Source: Arsenicicoccus piscis (lineage in GTDB: Bacteria > Actinomycetota > Actinomycetes > Actinomycetales > Dermatophilaceae). Taken from it: DNA of 64,000 bases. Position numbers and translations under genes: made by a program. Where the stretch lies: the NCBI RefSeq assembly GCF_022568835.1, contig NZ_JAKZHV010000001.1, forward strand, positions 186,001 through 250,000. The letters run 5' to 3'. The notes beneath the pieces are model-generated. The model was not told the DNA's origin and made no database searches. It saw only the letters and a list, made by a program, of their open reading frames with translations. Of this stretch, positions 25,761 through 34,728 are shown piece by piece (within the stretch, counting starts at the first letter, position 1; every line of letters begins with the position of its first letter).

Positions 25761-27083
25761 CTACTCCTGGCCGAGCACGACCCAACGGTGCGGCGGCACG
25801 GTGGCTGCGCGTGACGCTACCTCCGCGTGTCCGGCGAGGACCCGCTCGCTGTCGTCGCAGCCGAGCACGAACGGCTCGTCGGTGAGGTTGAGCCCGACCC
25901 GGACGCTCTCACCGCCCTCGCCCGTCGCGACGTAGGTGATGGTGCCGTTGGCGACGTCGTTGACCTGCGTGCGAGCGCGGTGCAGCCACGGGTGGCGCCG
26001 ACGCAGGGCGATGAGCTCTTGCACGACGTGCTGCAGGCCACGCCCGAGATCGCTGAGCTGGTCAGGGGATTCGGGCATGACGGGACGCACCTGGTCATCA
26101 CCGCCGGCCCGCTGCTCCTTGACGCCGGTGTAACCCTGCTCGTCCCCGTAGTAGATCGAGGGGGTGCCGCCGACGGTCAGCAGGATGACGAAGGCGTGCT
26201 CGTGGTGTCGCTGCTCGGCGATCTGGGAGGCCACGCGCGTGACGTCGTGGTTGCCGATGAAGGTCTGCGGGACGAAGGAGTCCAGCATGTCGTTGTGGCG
26301 CCCGAGCGTCCACACCAGCTCGTGGAAGTTGACGGTGTCGATGGACGACCAGGTGGCCTTCCACAGCTCGTACTCGGTGACGGCGTCGAGGTCGGCCTCG
26401 CGCACGAACGCCGCGTAGTCACCGTGCAGCACCTCACCGAAGATGTAGGCGTCGGGGAACTGCTCGCGCACCCGCGGAATCACCTTGTGCCAGAACGACG
26501 TCGGCACGGCGTAGGCCGCGTCGAGGCGCCAGCCGTCGATGCCCTTGGCGAGCCAGTAGCACATGACGTCGGCGACCAGGTCGACGACGGCGTCGCTCTC
26601 GTGGTTGAGGGTCACGAGGCCCGGGTGGCCCTCGAACATCTCGTGCGCCGGCTCGCCCTGGTCGTCGGTCGACTCCCAGTAGAACTGGAACAGCTTGGCA
26701 GCCTCGCTCCCCTCGCCCTCGGCGAGGGCCTGGGTGAAGGCGGGGTGGTCATGACCGACGTGGTTGAAGACACCGTCGAGGACCAGCCGCAGGCCACGCT
26801 CCTGACAGGCCTGCACGAGCGCCTCGAAGTCGGACTCGTCGCCGAGGCGCGGGTCGATGCGTCGGTAGTCGAGGGTGTCGTAACCGTGCGAGCTGGACTC
26901 GAAGACCGGCGCGAGCAGGAGGCCGGAGCAGCCCAGCTCGACGACGTAGTCCAACCACCGCGTCAGGTGGTGCAGTCGGTGCCGCACCTCGCCCGCCGGG
27001 ACCTGCGTGCGCTCGTGCTCCGCACCCACGAACCCCAGCGGGAAGACGTGCCAGAAGATTGCGTGATCGACCCAGCCAGCCAT
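25761..27083 (-). CDS. GH13 alpha-amylase-family glycosyl hydrolase
   Basis: A 440-residue cytosolic enzyme (no signal peptide) with a TIM-barrel catalytic domain. Conserved regions are LVLDGVFNHVG (I), GWRLDAAY with nucleophile Asp188 (II), IFGEV with acid/base Glu217 (III) and FIGNHD with Asp280 (IV). A small C-terminal beta domain follows from about 375. GH13 acts on alpha-glucans or sucrose/trehalose-type substrates; the lack of export favours intracellular maltodextrin or trehalose metabolism, unproven. Divergent from the flavohaemoprotein gene. A lipoprotein gene follows three bases downstream. Confidence 0.92.
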   Translation of the reverse strand: MAGWVDHAIFWHVFPLGFVGAEHERTQVPAGEVRHRLHHLTRWLDYVVELGCSGLLLAPVFESSSHGYDTLDYRRIDPRLGDESDFEALVQACQERGLRLVLDGVFNHVGHDHPAFTQALAEGEGSEAAKLFQFYWESTDDQGEPAHEMFEGHPGLVTLNHESDAVVDLVADVMCYWLAKGIDGWRLDAAYAVPTSFWHKVIPRVREQFPDAYIFGEVLHGDYAAFVREADLDAVTEYELWKATWSSIDTVNFHELVWTLGRHNDMLDSFVPQTFIGNHDVTRVASQIAEQRHHEHAFVILLTVGGTPSIYYGDEQGYTGVKEQRAGGDDQVRPVMPESPDQLSDLGRGLQHVVQELIALRRRHPWLHRARTQVNDVANGTITYVATGEGGESVRVGLNLTDEPFVLGCDDSERVLAGHAEVASRAATVPPHRWVVLGQE

Positions 27084-27160
27084 GCCCCCACCTTGTCACA
27101 TGGTGGCTGGGTCGCTCGCGGATCGTTGCCGGGGGTCCCGGCGATGACAAGCCTCCGCTC

Positions 27161-27192
27161 GTCCTCTAAACTCGCCACGGTAGTCCTCTAAA
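27161..27192. promoter_or_regulatory. Two direct repeats GTCCTCTAAA upstream of the flavohaemoprotein
   Basis: Exact 10-bp repeats at 27161-27170 and 27183-27192, 22 bases apart (two helical turns), 80-110 bases upstream of the ATG. The second overlaps the imperfect palindrome CTCTAAAAGAG. They suit a repressor or activator binding one DNA face, for example an Rrf2/NsrR-type nitric-oxide sensor, which is a guess. They stand out as AT-richer than the surroundings. Confidence 0.5.
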
Positions 27193-27214
27193 AGAGCGCC
27201 GCAGTCAACCCCTG

Positions 27215-27247
27215 CCCCCTCGAAATCCCTCGCAAGACCCCCTCGAA
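27215..27247. repeat. Direct repeats CCCCCTCGAA in the leader
   Basis: Exact 10-bp repeats at 27215-27224 and 27238-27247, 23 bases apart, between the GTCCTCTAAA pair and the flavohaemoprotein ATG. Possibly part of the same control region; no specific function visible. Confidence 0.5.
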
Positions 27248-27270
27248 GATCCCCACGAAAGGCACTGCGC

Positions 27271-28494
27271 ATGAAGCTGTCCCCCGAGTCCGAGGCCATC
27301 GTCAAGGCGACAGCCGGGGTCGTGGCCGAGCACGCCGAGGCCATCACCAAGACGTTCTACCCGGACATGTTCGCCGCGCACCCCGAGCTGATGCGGGTGT
27401 TCAACAAGGCCAACCAGGCGATCGGTGAGCAGCCCAAGGCCCTCGCGGCCTCGGTCGTCGCCTACGCCGTCAACCTGATCGACCCGGACGCCCCGGACTT
27501 CACGCCGGTCCTGAAGCGCATCGCGCACAAGCACGTGTCGCTCGGCATCGCGGCGCAGGAGTACACCATCGTCGGCCACCACCTGCTCAAGGCCGTCAAA
27601 ACGGTGCTCGGCGACGCCGTCACCCCCGAGGTCGCAGCGGCCTGGGACGAGGTCTACTGGCTGTTCGGGACGGCGCTGATCGCGGAGGAGGGCAAGCTCT
27701 ACGCGCTGGCGGGGACGGACCCGGCGCACCCGTGGCGCAAGTACCGCGTCGTGGAGCGGTTCGAGGAGTCCGACGACATCTTCTCGCTGATCCTCGCGCC
27801 GGTGAGCGGTGTCGTGCCGAGCCACACCACGGGCCAGTACGTCGCCATCGCCGTAGACCTCCCCAACGGTGAGCGTCAGCCCCGGCAGTACACGATCTCG
27901 TCCGGGCCGCGCGGCGACTCGATCCGCGTGACCATCAAGCGAGTTCACGGCGTCGACGGGCACCCGGACGGTCAGGTGTCCACCTGGCTGCACGAGAACG
28001 CGAAGCCGGGCACCGTGCTCGACGTCTCGCAGCCGGCCGGTGACCTGGTGCTCGACGACGAGTCCGACGGACCGCTCGTGCTGGTCTCGGCGGGCATCGG
28101 CATCACGCCGATCGCCGCGATCGTGGAGGACCTGTCCCGGCGCGCGCCGGCTCGGACGGTGCGGATCTTCCACGCCGACACCTCCCACTCCAACCACGCG
28201 CTCTACGCCCACCTGCGCCGGCAGGTCCTCGCCATGGACGACGCGAAGGCGCAGAACTGGTACGAGCAGGACGCCGAGAGCGCCCCGACCCTGCACCCCG
28301 CCCGCCCCGGCTTCATGGACCTGTCGGACATCGACGTGCCGGCGGACGCCACCGTGTTCATGTGCGGCCCGCTCGAGTTCATGCGCCTCACCCGGAAGGT
28401 GTTGATGGCCAAGGGGATCCCGTCCGAGAACATCAACTACGAGGTGTTCGGCCCCGACCTGTGGGCGCAGAACCCGGACAACGCCGACGCCTGA
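27271..28494 (+). CDS. hmp: Flavohaemoprotein (nitric oxide dioxygenase)
   Basis: A 407-residue fusion of a globin (1-140), an FAD-binding ferredoxin-reductase domain (about 150-260) and an NAD-binding domain (about 265-400). Proximal haem His88 (IAHKH) and distal Tyr30 and Gln54 match the family; FAD motif RQYTISS and NAD motif VSAGIGITP are present. It turns nitric oxide and oxygen into nitrate using NAD(P)H and protects against nitrosative stress. GAAAGG precedes the ATG. Regularly spaced direct repeats upstream suggest stress-responsive control. A hairpin follows the stop. Confidence 0.96.
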   Translation: MKLSPESEAIVKATAGVVAEHAEAITKTFYPDMFAAHPELMRVFNKANQAIGEQPKALAASVVAYAVNLIDPDAPDFTPVLKRIAHKHVSLGIAAQEYTIVGHHLLKAVKTVLGDAVTPEVAAAWDEVYWLFGTALIAEEGKLYALAGTDPAHPWRKYRVVERFEESDDIFSLILAPVSGVVPSHTTGQYVAIAVDLPNGERQPRQYTISSGPRGDSIRVTIKRVHGVDGHPDGQVSTWLHENAKPGTVLDVSQPAGDLVLDDESDGPLVLVSAGIGITPIAAIVEDLSRRAPARTVRIFHADTSHSNHALYAHLRRQVLAMDDAKAQNWYEQDAESAPTLHPARPGFMDLSDIDVPADATVFMCGPLEFMRLTRKVLMAKGIPSENINYEVFGPDLWAQNPDNADA

Positions 28495-28512
28495 GCGAGG
28501 CGATCGACGGCT

Positions 28513-28534
28513 GAGGTCTCGATCCCGAGACCTC
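28513..28534. terminator. Hairpin after hmp
   Basis: Perfect 9-bp arms GAGGTCTCG and CGAGACCTC around ATCC, 18 bases after the hmp stop. No T-tract; a likely actinobacterial-style terminator for hmp, though an operator role for the next gene is possible. Confidence 0.6.
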
Positions 28535-28608
28535 GCGCTCGAGCCGGCCCGGGGCTGCCGCGGAATTGCGGTGGACCCGGGCCGGTGCTGGCGTGCCATG
28601 CTGCGGGC

Positions 28609-29337
28609 ATGGCCCGCTCGCCCCAGACCCACGCCCTGCACCGGCTCGCCGACCGTCAGCAGACGGACCGCGCCGCCCTCGACCAGCTGCTCGACGGCGA
28701 GCTGGCCGGCACCCTCAGCACCGTCGTCGACGGCGAACCTCTCGTCGTGCCCATGCTTTTCGCTCGCGACGGTGACCGGATCATCTTGCACGGGTCGACC
28801 GGTGCGGGAGCGTTGCGGCAGGTGGCTGCGGGGGCCCCGGCGGCGCTCTGCGTCACCGCCCTGGACGCCATCGTGGTCGCGTCGTCGACCTTCGACTCGT
28901 CGGCCAACTACCGCTCGGCAGTGATCCGCGGTCGCCTCGAGCAGCTAGACGCGCGGGATGGCTGGGACGCGCTGAACCTGTTGAGCGACAAGATGATTCC
29001 CGGCCGGGTGAGCGAGGTGCGGGAGATGACCGCAAAGGAGCGCGCCGCCACGTTGGCCGTCGCCCTGCCCATCACCGACGGCAGCTGGATCATGAAGGCG
29101 CGCAGCGGACCGCCCAGTGCTCCGTCCGACGAGGGGTCTTCTGCGGACGCTGCCTCCGCAGACGGTGCCGGCGCAGACGGTGTCTCCGCAGAGGGTGACG
29201 GCGGCGTGCCCTGGCAGGGGGTGGTGCCGCTGCACCGCACCTTCGGCGAGCCCGAGCCGGCGCCCTGGCTCGCGGACACGGTCGAGGTCCCGGCGTCGGT
29301 GCGGCGGCTTGGCCGGGTAGGCCGGAGCCCCCGCTGA
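28609..29337 (+). CDS. Pyridoxamine 5'-phosphate oxidase-family protein (flavin-binding, NimA-like)
   Basis: A 242-residue split-barrel flavoprotein resembling the NimA/flavin-nucleotide-binding group: LLDGELAGTLSTVVDGEPLVVPMLFARDG, then SANYRSAVIRGRLEQ and LPITDGSWIMKARSG. It may bind FMN and reduce small molecules; the substrate is unknown. Residues about 165-200 are an Asp/Ala/Ser/Gly-rich insert encoded by related short repeats, including TCTGCGGA-N7-TCCGCAGA at 29139-29161. The ATG at 28609 fits the family better than the in-frame upstream start at 28585. Confidence 0.82.
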   Translation: MARSPQTHALHRLADRQQTDRAALDQLLDGELAGTLSTVVDGEPLVVPMLFARDGDRIILHGSTGAGALRQVAAGAPAALCVTALDAIVVASSTFDSSANYRSAVIRGRLEQLDARDGWDALNLLSDKMIPGRVSEVREMTAKERAATLAVALPITDGSWIMKARSGPPSAPSDEGSSADAASADGAGADGVSAEGDGGVPWQGVVPLHRTFGEPEPAPWLADTVEVPASVRRLGRVGRSPR

Positions 29338-29473
29338 CCGGTGGGTCAGGACGGGGGCTCCGTAGGTGTCAGGCGCGATGTCATCGGGTGCGATGACGAC
29401 CTGCTCCTCCGGTCGGTGGTGTGCGCCGAACGAGCTGCCGGGCCGACTTCCCTCGTGAGGTCGTCGAGCGATG

Positions 29474-29542
29474 TGATCATCATCTATCCAGATGCTCTAC
29501 AGCATCTGCAAGTGGCACCGTCTAGGATGATCAGAATGATCA
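29474..29542. promoter_or_regulatory. AT-rich control region with 8-bp inverted repeat, upstream of Lrp/AsnC regulator
   Basis: CAGATGCT (29489-29496) CTAC AGCATCTG (29501-29508) is a perfect inverted repeat. It is flanked by TGATCATCATC (29474) and GATGATCA (29526-29533), with a further TGATCA at 29537-29542. This is the most AT-rich stretch nearby. The spacing of several half-sites fits wrapping by an Lrp-type octamer and probable autoregulation of the gene at 29631. The rest of the 293-base gap shows nothing. Confidence 0.5.
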
Positions 29543-29630
29543 ACCAAGGCCGCCGAGCGCCGTGACGGGTGATCACGCTGACCGGCGCTCGGGGCACGAC
29601 GACGGCAGCCTGACCGAGGGGACGACGCGG

Positions 29631-30095
29631 ATGAGCTATCAGCTGGACGAGACCGACCGGCGGATCCTGCTGGCCCTCGACGAGGACCCGCGCATGACGG
29701 TCATGGCACTGGCTGAGCGGTGCGGGCTGGCGCGGGGGACGGTGCACGCCCGGCTGGAGCGCTATCGCACCGAGGGCATCCTGCGGCTCAACAGCGTCCG
29801 GGTCGAGCCGCAGAGCCTCGGCCGAGAGCTCAGCGCGATGGTCGCCGCGGAGCTGGACCAGCACCAGCTGCGCAACGCCGTGAAGGCGCTGGAGCGGATC
29901 CCCGAGGTGCTCGAGTGCTTCGCACCCGCCGGCGAGACCGACCTGCTGTGCCGGGTCGTCGCGCGCTCCCCCGACGACCTCTACCGCGTCTCCGAGGAGA
30001 TCCGGCTCTGCCCCGGGATCGTGCGCACGCGGACGTCGATCTACCTGCGGCGGGTCATCCCCTATCGCACCGGACCGCTGCTGAGGTCGGGCTGA
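29631..30095 (+). CDS. Lrp/AsnC-family transcriptional regulator
   Basis: A 154-residue regulator. The winged helix-turn-helix covers about 5-65 (LDETDRRILLALDEDPRMTV, LARGTVHARLERYRTEGIL), followed by a RAM effector domain (about 70-145, with CFAPAGETDLLCRVVARS). GAGGGGA upstream supports the ATG at 29631 over an in-frame start at 29562. Neighbours give no clear regulon. The palindromic region upstream is a likely autoregulatory site. Effector unknown. Confidence 0.9.
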   Translation: MSYQLDETDRRILLALDEDPRMTVMALAERCGLARGTVHARLERYRTEGILRLNSVRVEPQSLGRELSAMVAAELDQHQLRNAVKALERIPEVLECFAPAGETDLLCRVVARSPDDLYRVSEEIRLCPGIVRTRTSIYLRRVIPYRTGPLLRSG

Positions 30096-30133
30096 CCGCG
30101 CTCAGCCGTGCAGCTGCTCAGCCGTGCCGGCGC

Positions 30134-30951
30134 TCAGCCGTGCAGGCGAAGGACGCGGACCAGGTGCGGCCAGGCCCTCGCGCCCAGCTCGCGATCGGCG
30201 GTCTCGGTGCCTCCGCGCGCCATCGCTCGGCCCGCGGCCACCGGCGCCTCCCCGGGCAGGATGGCGCGATGACCGGCAGCAGGGTGCTCCACGAGCCTCG
30301 TCGGCAGACCCGCAGCGGCGCGGCGGCCGGTGATGTCGCGCGCGAAAGTCGTTGCGGGCCAGACCTGGTCGTCGCCGCCTGCGACCAGCACCAGCTCTGC
30401 GAGGCCGTCGACCGGGATCGTCGCAGCGGCCAGCGTCTGCGCGTCTGCGGCGGCCAGACAGGCCTCGTAGAACGGGGTGTAGGCCGGTGGGTCCTCGTCG
30501 GCTCCCATTCCTCGACGAACGGCACGAACGGCACCGGTAGACCCGCCCAGGTCCAGTGCGAGGTCTGGCCGGGTGCCGAGTCGGGGACGCCCGCCCACAC
30601 GTAGGCACTAGGCGCGAACGCGACCACCGTCTCCACCCGCGCGTCCTTCGACGCCAGGAGCAACGCCGCCTCCGCACCGAACGACAGCCCCACGACGGCG
30701 AGCCGCTCGTTGTCCACCGCCAGGTCGTCGAGCGCCTCCACGAACAGCTCCAGCGGGACCTCGAACGGGCCCGGCTGCAGGCCCGGGGCGCCGAACCACC
30801 GCAGCACGAGCACGTCGGCACCGTGCGCCGCGAGCAGCCGGGCCCGGCCCTCGTCGATGCGGCCGCTGGACCCGGCCACGAGCAGGACCCCCGTGCCGCT
30901 CCGGGTCGCAGGACGAAGCCGCAGGTGGAGCCGCTGCTCAGGCGTCGTCAT
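30134..30951 (-). pseudogene. BAAT/acyl-CoA thioester hydrolase-type alpha/beta hydrolase, frame-shifted
   Basis: From ATG 30951 the first frame gives an alpha/beta hydrolase of the BAAT C-terminal family: VLLVAGSSGR, nucleophile GLSFGAE, VVAFAPSAYVWAGV. It goes out of frame after FVPFVEEW. The remaining family sequence (DPPAYTPFYEACLAAA, LVAGGDDQVWPA, then an AAGHRAI histidine) continues in another frame to 30134. The break lies at about 30495-30512 and needs one base change to heal. A healed product would be about 270 residues with a complete Ser-Asp-His triad. Either a recent pseudogene or a sequence error. Confidence 0.7.
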
Positions 30952-31028
30952 GATCCCGATCCTTGCACGCGAGAGGGGGTCTGTCGGAGGGCGCTGCTAC
31001 GTTCGGCGCAACGGTGAGAGGTGGCGTG

Positions 31029-34000
31029 ATGATCCTGCTGGGGGACGACGAGACGGGCGGGTCGGTCGTGTGGAGCGCGAGCGACCTGGCCCAGGTGTCG
31101 GTGTGCGAGTTCGCCGCGATGCGTGGCCTCGACGTGCAGCTCGGCCACCTGGAGGGCGCGCCGGCGGATCCCGACCCGCTGCTCGCCCAGCTGGCCCGGC
31201 TGGGGGATGCGCACGAGCAGGCCGAGCTGCGCCGGCTGCGGGCCGAGCACGGCACGGGTCGGGTGCTCACGATCGACCGCCCCTCCCCCTGGACGACCGG
31301 CGCGCTCACGGCCGCCCGGGACCGCACCCTGCAGGCGCTGCGGGACGGCGTCGACGTCGTGTGTCAGGGGGCCTTCTTCGACGGCGAGCTGGTGGGCTTC
31401 GCCGACTTCCTGGTCCGGGACCCGCGCTGGTCGGGCGACCGGCCGGTCTACACCGTCCACGACACGAAGCTGGCCCACCACGTGCGCGTCACCGCTCTGC
31501 TGCAGCTGGCGGCCTACGCCGACCAGCTGATGGCCATGGGGGTCGACCCGGGTGACGACGTGGTCCTGGTGCTGGGTGACCAGACGCGTCCGCGCTTCCC
31601 GCTCGCCGAGATCCTCCCCGTCTATCGCGAGCGCCGCGGGCGCCTCCGGACGCTCGTCCGTCGCCGCCAGGAGGCCGGGTCGCCGATCCGGTGGGGTGAG
31701 CCGGACCTCGTGGCCTGCGGGCGGTGTGCCGAGTGCGCCGAGCAGGTGGCCGCGACGCGTGACGTGCTCATGGTCGCCGGGGTGCGAGCGCGCCACCGCG
31801 CCGTGCTGCACGAGGCGGGGGTCGACACCATCGACGCGCTGGCCGCGCTGTCCGAGCGTCCCGAGGGTCTGTCCACGCGCACCTACGACAAGATCCGGCA
31901 CCAGGCCCGGCTGCAGGTGGCGGCCACTCCCGGCAGGGTCCTGCACGAGGTGGTCGACGCGAGCATGCTGCACGCGCTGCCCGCTCCCGATCCGGGTGAC
32001 ATCTTCTTCGACTTCGAGGGCGATCCGCTGTGGCAGGAGGCCGGATCGTCCGCCCGCGGCCTGGAGTACCTCTTCGGGCTGCTGGACACCGACGAGACCT
32101 TCACCCCGCTCTGGGCGCACGACCGGGCGCAGGAGCGGCAGGCGCTGCTCGACTTCCTGGACCACGTCGAGGCCCGCCGCCGTCAGCACCCCGGCATGCA
32201 CATCTACCACTACGCGCCCTACGAGACGAGCGCCCTCAAGCGGCTCGCCGGTCGACACGGCGTCGGCGAGGAGCGGGTCGACACGCTGGTGCGCGAGCAC
32301 GTGTTCGTCGACCTCTACTCCGTGGTGAAGCGCTCGGTGCGCATCAGCCAGGCCTCCTACAGCATCAAGAAGCTCGAGCCCCTCTACATGGGCGACCAGC
32401 TGCGTGGCGGCGACGTCACCACGGCCGGCGAGTCCATCGTCGAGTACCACCGCTTCACCGAGGCCGTCGTCGCCGACCGCCACGACGACGCGGCCGCCCT
32501 GCTGACCGCCATCGCCGACTACAACCGCTACGACTGCCTGTCCACGTTGCGGCTGCGCGACTGGCTGCTGGGGCTGGCGGCCGTGGAGCCGGTGCCTGCC
32601 GGCGAGGCTCTCGATGGCGGCGTTGTCGGTGACCAGGTTGTGGATGGCAGCGTCATGGAGGCTGATGTCGCGGGTGGGGGCGACTCGGCCGACTCGGAGG
32701 CCGAGATCGATCCCGTTGCCGCACACCGGGATCGGGTGGTCCGTGAGCTGATGGAGCGGGCCGAGGTGGGGCGCGACGAGCTGCGCACCCCCGAGCAGAC
32801 GGTCGCGGCCATGGCGGCTGCCGGGGTGGGCTACAACGTACGCGAGCACAAGCCCTTCTGGTGGGGCCACTTCGATCGGTTGGTCGGTGAGCCCGAGGAC
32901 TGGGCCGACCGCTCCGCGCTGGTGGTCGAGCGCGCCGAGGTGGTGTCCGACTGGGAGGCGGCGTCCGGTCGCGCCCTCACGCTCACCCGTGTCCTGCGTC
33001 TGCAGGGTCGCGTCGAGTCGGGGTCGAGCATCCTGCGCGCGGGCGACGCGAGCGTGCACCTGCTCTACGAGCACCCCGGTCCGGCCGAGCTGGCCCCGAC
33101 CGGCCCGGGCGAGCGCGCCTGGCACAGCAGGGCGAGCGTCACCCTCGTCGAGGACGTATCGGGCGATCGGCACGGCCGGGTGGCTCTCACCGTGCACGAG
33201 CGCACCACGAAGGATCGCCGCACCTACGCGGAGCTCCCGAGCGCCGTAGCCCCGGGGGCGCCGCCCGCTGCCGTCGCGCTCGACGACGCGCTCCTGGCCT
33301 TCGCCGAGCGGGTGCACGCCAGCTGGCCCGAGCTGCCGCGCGAGGCAGCGGTCGACGTGCTCGCCCGACGCGCCCCTCAGGGCGCGACCGGAGCGGCAGT
33401 GCTCCCCCAGCCGGACGGCGACGACCTGATCACGGCGATCACGACGGCGGTGCTGGGGCTCGACCGGTCCTACCTCGCCGTCCAGGGCCCACCCGGCACC
33501 GGCAAGACCTACGTCGCCTCGCACGTCATCAAGCGACTGGTGGAGCAGGGGTGGCGCGTGGGGGTGGTGTCCCAGGGACATGCCGCCGTCGAGCACCTCC
33601 TCGACGCCTGCGTCCGCGCCGGCGTCGACCCGGCGGTCGTGGGGAAGCTCAAGGCGAGGTCCGAGTCACCCACCTGGACCGCCCTCGCCAAGGAGCGTGA
33701 CCTGCGGGACCTCCTCGACCGCAGCGCCGACGTCGGCTGCGTCGTGGGCGGCACGGCCTGGGACTTCAGCAGCACGAAGAAGTTCGCCGATGCCGAGCTC
33801 GACCTGCTGGTGGTGGACGAGGCGGGCCAGTTCAGCCTCGCCAACACGGTGGCGTCGGCACGGGCGGCCAATCGGCTTCTGCTGCTGGGCGATCCGCAGC
33901 AGCTCCCCCAGGTCAGCCAGGGCATCCACCCTGCCCCGGTGGACCAGTCCGCCCTGAGCTGGCTGGCCGACGGTGCCCACGCCCTGCCGGCCGAGCTCGG

Positions 34001-34643
34001 CTACTTCCTCCCCACCAGCTGGCGCTTGCACCCGGCGATCTGCGAGGTGGTCTCGCAGCTGTCCTACGACGGTCGGCTGCACGCGCACACCGCGGTCGCG
34101 GGGTCCCGGAGCCTGACCGGCGTGCCGGCCGGGGTGGCCACCGTCCGGGTGGAGCACGAGGGCAACAGTGGGCAGTCACCGGAGGAGGCCGCTGCTGTCC
34201 TGGAGCTCGTGCAGTCCCACCTGGGCCTCCCCTGGCGCCCCGGCGCAGACGAGCCCACTCGACCGCTGGACGAGGCCGACATCATCGTGGTGGCGCCCTA
34301 CAACGCCCAGGTCGACCTCCTCCGGCGCACCCTCGACGAGGCCGACCTCCCCCGTGTGCGGGTCGGCACCGTAGATCGCTACCAGGGGCAGGAGGCTGCG
34401 GTCGCCATCGTGTCCATGACCGCGTCACGGCTGAGCGAGACCCCGCGCGGCGCAGGCTTCCTGCTCAACCGCAACCGGCTCAACGTCGCCCTCTCCCGAG
34501 CCCAGTGGCGGGCGATCATCGTGCGCTCGACCACCCTCACCGACGCGCTCCCCGCCAGCGCCTCCGGGCTCCTTGAGCTGGGTGCGTTCCTTCGGCTCAG
34601 CGAATCCACCTCCGCTGCAACGCTGCTCGATCCGCCTAGGTAA
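31029..34643 (+). CDS. TM0106-type RecB-like nuclease fused to SF1 helicase
   Basis: A 1204-residue multidomain enzyme. The N-terminal PD-(D/E)xK nuclease (about 15-240) shows ADF (Asp126) and DTK (Asp145, Lys147). Four cysteines, Cys26 plus the CxxCxxC cluster Cys230/233/236, are placed as in Cas4/AddB iron-sulphur nucleases. A ribonuclease H-like region follows (FFDFEGDP at about 325; YNRYDCLSTLRLRDWL). The C-terminal SF1 helicase has GPPGTGKT (Lys826), VVDEAGQ, LLGDPQQLPQ, VDRYQGQE and NVALSRAQ. It probably unwinds and degrades DNA or RNA in repair or defence. GAGAGG precedes the ATG; a GTG three bases upstream is possible. No partner gene is nearby. Confidence 0.88.
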   Translation: MILLGDDETGGSVVWSASDLAQVSVCEFAAMRGLDVQLGHLEGAPADPDPLLAQLARLGDAHEQAELRRLRAEHGTGRVLTIDRPSPWTTGALTAARDRTLQALRDGVDVVCQGAFFDGELVGFADFLVRDPRWSGDRPVYTVHDTKLAHHVRVTALLQLAAYADQLMAMGVDPGDDVVLVLGDQTRPRFPLAEILPVYRERRGRLRTLVRRRQEAGSPIRWGEPDLVACGRCAECAEQVAATRDVLMVAGVRARHRAVLHEAGVDTIDALAALSERPEGLSTRTYDKIRHQARLQVAATPGRVLHEVVDASMLHALPAPDPGDIFFDFEGDPLWQEAGSSARGLEYLFGLLDTDETFTPLWAHDRAQERQALLDFLDHVEARRRQHPGMHIYHYAPYETSALKRLAGRHGVGEERVDTLVREHVFVDLYSVVKRSVRISQASYSIKKLEPLYMGDQLRGGDVTTAGESIVEYHRFTEAVVADRHDDAAALLTAIADYNRYDCLSTLRLRDWLLGLAAVEPVPAGEALDGGVVGDQVVDGSVMEADVAGGGDSADSEAEIDPVAAHRDRVVRELMERAEVGRDELRTPEQTVAAMAAAGVGYNVREHKPFWWGHFDRLVGEPEDWADRSALVVERAEVVSDWEAASGRALTLTRVLRLQGRVESGSSILRAGDASVHLLYEHPGPAELAPTGPGERAWHSRASVTLVEDVSGDRHGRVALTVHERTTKDRRTYAELPSAVAPGAPPAAVALDDALLAFAERVHASWPELPREAAVDVLARRAPQGATGAAVLPQPDGDDLITAITTAVLGLDRSYLAVQGPPGTGKTYVASHVIKRLVEQGWRVGVVSQGHAAVEHLLDACVRAGVDPAVVGKLKARSESPTWTALAKERDLRDLLDRSADVGCVVGGTAWDFSSTKKFADAELDLLVVDEAGQFSLANTVASARAANRLLLLGDPQQLPQVSQGIHPAPVDQSALSWLADGAHALPAELGYFLPTSWRLHPAICEVVSQLSYDGRLHAHTAVAGSRSLTGVPAGVATVRVEHEGNSGQSPEEAAAVLELVQSHLGLPWRPGADEPTRPLDEADIIVVAPYNAQVDLLRRTLDEADLPRVRVGTVDRYQGQEAAVAIVSMTASRLSETPRGAGFLLNRNRLNVALSRAQWRAIIVRSTTLTDALPASASGLLELGAFLRLSESTSAATLLDPPR

Positions 34644-34728
34644 GGCTGGGCGGGGGTGCCGGCACCCGCGTCATGTTTACCGTGGAGGCGAACCCAGCAG
34701 GATCCGCTCATCCAGCCGGCGCTCTGCG

